From an uncultured Bacilli bacterium (GTDB lineage: Bacteria > Bacillota_I > Bacilli_A > RF39 > UBA660): 30,349 nt of DNA. Every line of letters starts with the position of its first letter. Position 1 is the first letter of the stretch. The DNA is taken from positions 1-30,349 of the forward strand of contig CANQOE010000001.1 of NCBI GenBank assembly GCA_947625315.1, given 5' to 3'. The notes beneath the pieces were generated by a model that ran no database searches, was not told the DNA's origin, and saw only the letters and a list, made by a program, of their open reading frames with translations. The position numbers and the translations under genes are program-made. Positions 27,782 through 30,349 of this stretch are shown here, in pieces.

Positions 27782-30349
27782 GTGGCTTATAAGATTGAAA
27801 AATTTGGAGATCACAGAGAAAGAAGATCTTTTGCAACTTCCAAAAATACTATGGAGTTACAAGATTTATTAGAGATTCAAAAGAAAAGTTACCAAGAGTT
27901 TTTAGAAGTAGGAATTAAAGAGGTATTTGAAGATTTATTTCCCGTCGAATCTTTTACCGGCAATATTTCTTTAGAGTTTGGTGATTATTCCTTTGAAGAA
28001 CCTAGGTATTCCATAAAAGAGGCCAAAGAAAGAATGGTCAATTATGCAGCACCTTTAAAGGTTCAAGCTCGAGTATATATCCATGAAACTGGAGAAGTAA
28101 AAGAACAAGAAATATTTTTAGGGGATATGCCTTTAATGACGGAGGCTGGTACCTTTATTATCAATGGTGCCGAAAGAGTTATTGTTTCCCAATTAGTTAG
28201 AAGTCCATCTATTTATTTTAAAAGAGAGATTGATAAAAATGGGCGGAGAATTATAAGTGGGGAAGTTATACCTAATAAAGGTACTTGGTTAGAATATGAA
28301 CTTGATGCTCGTAATATTATGTATGTAAGAATTGATAGAACAAGAAAAGTTCCTGTTACAACATTTTTAAGAGCTTTAGGTTTATCTAATGATGAAGATA
28401 TTTATCAAGTATTTGGGGAAAATGATTATTTAGTTAATACTATTGAAAAAGATAATACCAAAAATACAGATGAAGCTTTAATTGAAATATATGAAAAATT
28501 AAGACCAGGAGAACCAGCAACACTAGATAGTAGTAAAAACCAATTAGTTACAAGATTTTTTGATAGATTTAGATATGATTTAGCTAAAGTAGGTCGTTAT
28601 AAATTTAATAAAAAATTAAATGTAGTAGATAGATTACTAGGTTGTACTTTAGCCGAAGATATTAAAGATGGTAAGAAGGTTGTGGTAGCTAAAGGGACTT
28701 TAGTTACAAAAGATGTTTTAAATACTTTAAAACCAATATTTGCTAATGGTTATAATGTTAAAGAAACAATTATTAATGAAGAACTTGACCAATATAATAA
28801 AATTCAAGAAGTTTTAGTATACAATAAAGAAAACCCTGATAAAGTAATTAAATTAATTGGTAATGATCAAAGTGTTGATGTTAAGAGATTAACAATACCG
28901 GATGTATATGCTTCTGTATCTTATTACTTAAATTTACAAGATAATATTGGTAGTACTGATGAAATAGATAATTTAGGAAATCGAAGAGTTAGACAAGTTG
29001 GTGAATTAATTCAAAATGTTTTTAAAACTGGTATGGCTAGAATGGAAAGAGTAGTAAGAGAGCGAATGACTACCCAAGAACTTGATAGTTTAACACCTAA
29101 AACTTTAATTAATATAAGACCAGTAACGGCGGCTTTAAAAGAATTCTTTGGTTCATCTCAATTATCTAAGTTTATGGATCAAATTAATCCAATCGCGGAA
29201 TTAACCGATAAAAGACGTCTATCTAGTTTAGGTCCTGGAGGTCTTTCAAGAGATAGAGCCGGAATGGATGTAAGAGATGTCAACGCATCCCATTATGGTA
29301 GAATATGTCCAATTGAATCACCTGAAGGTCAAAATATCGGCTTAATTACTTCTTTAGCTGGTTATGCCAAAATAAATGAATATGGCTTTATTATGACTCC
29401 TTATCGCAAAGTTAAAGATGGAGTTGTTACAGATGAAGTTGTCTATATGACGGCTGATGAAGAAAACGATTATTATATTTCCCAAGCAACTGTCGAACTT
29501 GATGACAATAATCGCATTAAAAATGAGGAAATTTTATGTCGTTTAAATGGCGATAACGTAATGGTTAAAAGAGAAAATGTTAATTATGTCGATGTAGCAC
29601 CAAGTCAAATTGTAGCTATTACAACTTCTTGTATTCCATTCTTGGAATATGATGATGCTAATAGAACACTGATGGGTGCCAACATGCAAAGACAAGCAGT
29701 TCCCCTTCTTACTAGTGAAGCACCAATTGTTGGTACAGGTGTAGAATATATCGCGGCGAGAGATTCTGGTTCAACAATTGTTTGTAAGGCTGATGGAGTT
29801 GTAGAATATGCTGATTCTCGTAAAATTGTTGTTAAAAATGCGAAGGGTAAAGATACTTATTATCTAGCGGATTTTGAAAGAACTAATGCTTCAACTGCTT
29901 TAAATCATCATCCTTTAGTTAAAAAAGGTGATAAAGTTCATCGGGGAATGGTTATCGCAGATGGACCATCTACCGAAAAAGGTGAACTAGCTTTAGGTAA
30001 AAATATGACTGTTGCTTTCATGACCTTTAATGGCTATAATTATGAAGATGCTGTTATCTTAAATGAAAGATTAGTTAAAGATGATGTTTATACATCATTA
30101 CATATAGATCACTATGATATCGATTGTCGCGATACTAAACTAGGGCCAGAAGAAATTACCAGAGATATTCCAAATGTGGGTGAAGAAGCTCGGAAAAACT
30201 TAGATTCTTCAGGTATTGTTCGAATTGGTACCGAAGTTAAAGAAGGAGATATCTTAGTTGGTAAAGTTACTCCTAAGGGTGTTCAAGAATTAACTAGTGA
30301 AGAAAAATTATTACATGCGATATTTGGTGAAAAAACAAGAGAAGTAAGA
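27782..30349 (+). CDS. rpoB: RNA polymerase beta subunit (partial, 3' end beyond window)
   Basis: The frame is open from GTG 27782 to the window edge (856 codons), so the gene is cut, not broken; full beta subunits have about 1,200 residues. GTG is set by GGGGTGA 5-6 bases upstream, and the N-terminus reads AYKIEKFGDHRERRSF. Recognisable are the lobe region RSPSIYFKREIDKNG, the rifampicin pocket with FGSSQLSKFMDQ followed by ELTDKRRLSSLGPGG, SPEGQNIGLI, and LLHAIFGEKTREVR near the edge. In the rifampicin region residue 463 is Lys (E. coli Gln513) and residue 476 is Asp (E. coli His526); both are positions where substitutions give resistance. rplK, rplA, rplJ and rplL do not precede it. Confidence 0.96.
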   Translation, partial: MAYKIEKFGDHRERRSFATSKNTMELQDLLEIQKKSYQEFLEVGIKEVFEDLFPVESFTGNISLEFGDYSFEEPRYSIKEAKERMVNYAAPLKVQARVYIHETGEVKEQEIFLGDMPLMTEAGTFIINGAERVIVSQLVRSPSIYFKREIDKNGRRIISGEVIPNKGTWLEYELDARNIMYVRIDRTRKVPVTTFLRALGLSNDEDIYQVFGENDYLVNTIEKDNTKNTDEALIEIYEKLRPGEPATLDSSKNQLVTRFFDRFRYDLAKVGRYKFNKKLNVVDRLLGCTLAEDIKDGKKVVVAKGTLVTKDVLNTLKPIFANGYNVKETIINEELDQYNKIQEVLVYNKENPDKVIKLIGNDQSVDVKRLTIPDVYASVSYYLNLQDNIGSTDEIDNLGNRRVRQVGELIQNVFKTGMARMERVVRERMTTQELDSLTPKTLINIRPVTAALKEFFGSSQLSKFMDQINPIAELTDKRRLSSLGPGGLSRDRAGMDVRDVNASHYGRICPIESPEGQNIGLITSLAGYAKINEYGFIMTPYRKVKDGVVTDEVVYMTADEENDYYISQATVELDDNNRIKNEEILCRLNGDNVMVKRENVNYVDVAPSQIVAITTSCIPFLEYDDANRTLMGANMQRQAVPLLTSEAPIVGTGVEYIAARDSGSTIVCKADGVVEYADSRKIVVKNAKGKDTYYLADFERTNASTALNHHPLVKKGDKVHRGMVIADGPSTEKGELALGKNMTVAFMTFNGYNYEDAVILNERLVKDDVYTSLHIDHYDIDCRDTKLGPEEITRDIPNVGEEARKNLDSSGIVRIGTEVKEGDILVGKVTPKGVQELTSEEKLLHAIFGEKTREVR

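Overview
This is a strongly AT-rich chromosomal window from a low-GC Gram-positive bacterium. It uses the standard bacterial code: fmt and yceD end in TGA, and tryptophan is TGG. Three gene sets point to a spore-forming lineage of class Bacilli close to the Mollicutes or Erysipelotrichia side (RF39-like gut bacteria are one possibility; the exact taxon is inference). These are a lipoteichoic-acid synthase-like enzyme, the spore-coat genes cotJB and cotJC, and a spoVID-like plus ysxE-like pair. Promoters are clear almost everywhere: sigma-A-type boxes with exactly 17 bp spacing, AGGAGG or AGGTGA ribosome sites, and compact operons with 1-8 nt overlaps.

Layout. 1-244: tRNA-Gly(GCC) on the minus strand, divergent from an LtaS-like operon (269-3460). 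3533-4517: cotJB (carrying a CotJA-like segment) and cotJC. 4574-7195: thiI, possibly leaderless, converging on a short UvrD/HelIV-type helicase. 7326-8787: two unrecognised genes. 8832-11333: operon engB, DnaQ-like exonuclease, DUF1287, yceD, rpmF. 11337-12290: a non-coding-looking kilobase that is a tandem array of three small modules. Each has a tiny hydrophobic peptide gene on the minus strand; two of the three also have a convergent antisense RNA on the plus strand. This is the architecture of type I toxin-antitoxin systems and is the most novel part of the window. 12346-15096: a 916-residue orphan protein. 15185-15969: secE and nusG. 15996-17178: a membrane protein, a small unknown gene and rpmB (L28). 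17320-19055: SpoVID-like and YsxE-like genes converging on a small membrane protein. 19207-25768: fmt, a membrane protein, rlmN, prpC, prkC, rsgA, rpe, the classical Firmicutes order without rsmB. 25905-26981: a Fic protein. 27099-27689: an RsmC/YbxB-like methyltransferase. 27782 to the end: rpoB, cut by the window edge.

How they work together. Most genes serve translation, transcription and ribosome maturation (EngB, RsgA, L28, L32, RlmN, the RsmC-like enzyme, Fmt, ThiI, NusG, RpoB). The PrkC/PrpC pair supplies Ser/Thr phosphosignalling with extracellular PASTA domains. LtaS, DUF1287 and several anchored proteins belong to the cell surface. The CotJ and SpoVID/YsxE genes belong to the spore coat. 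RpoB carries Lys and Asp at the rifampicin-contact positions equivalent to E. coli 513 and 526, which predicts intrinsic rifamycin resistance.
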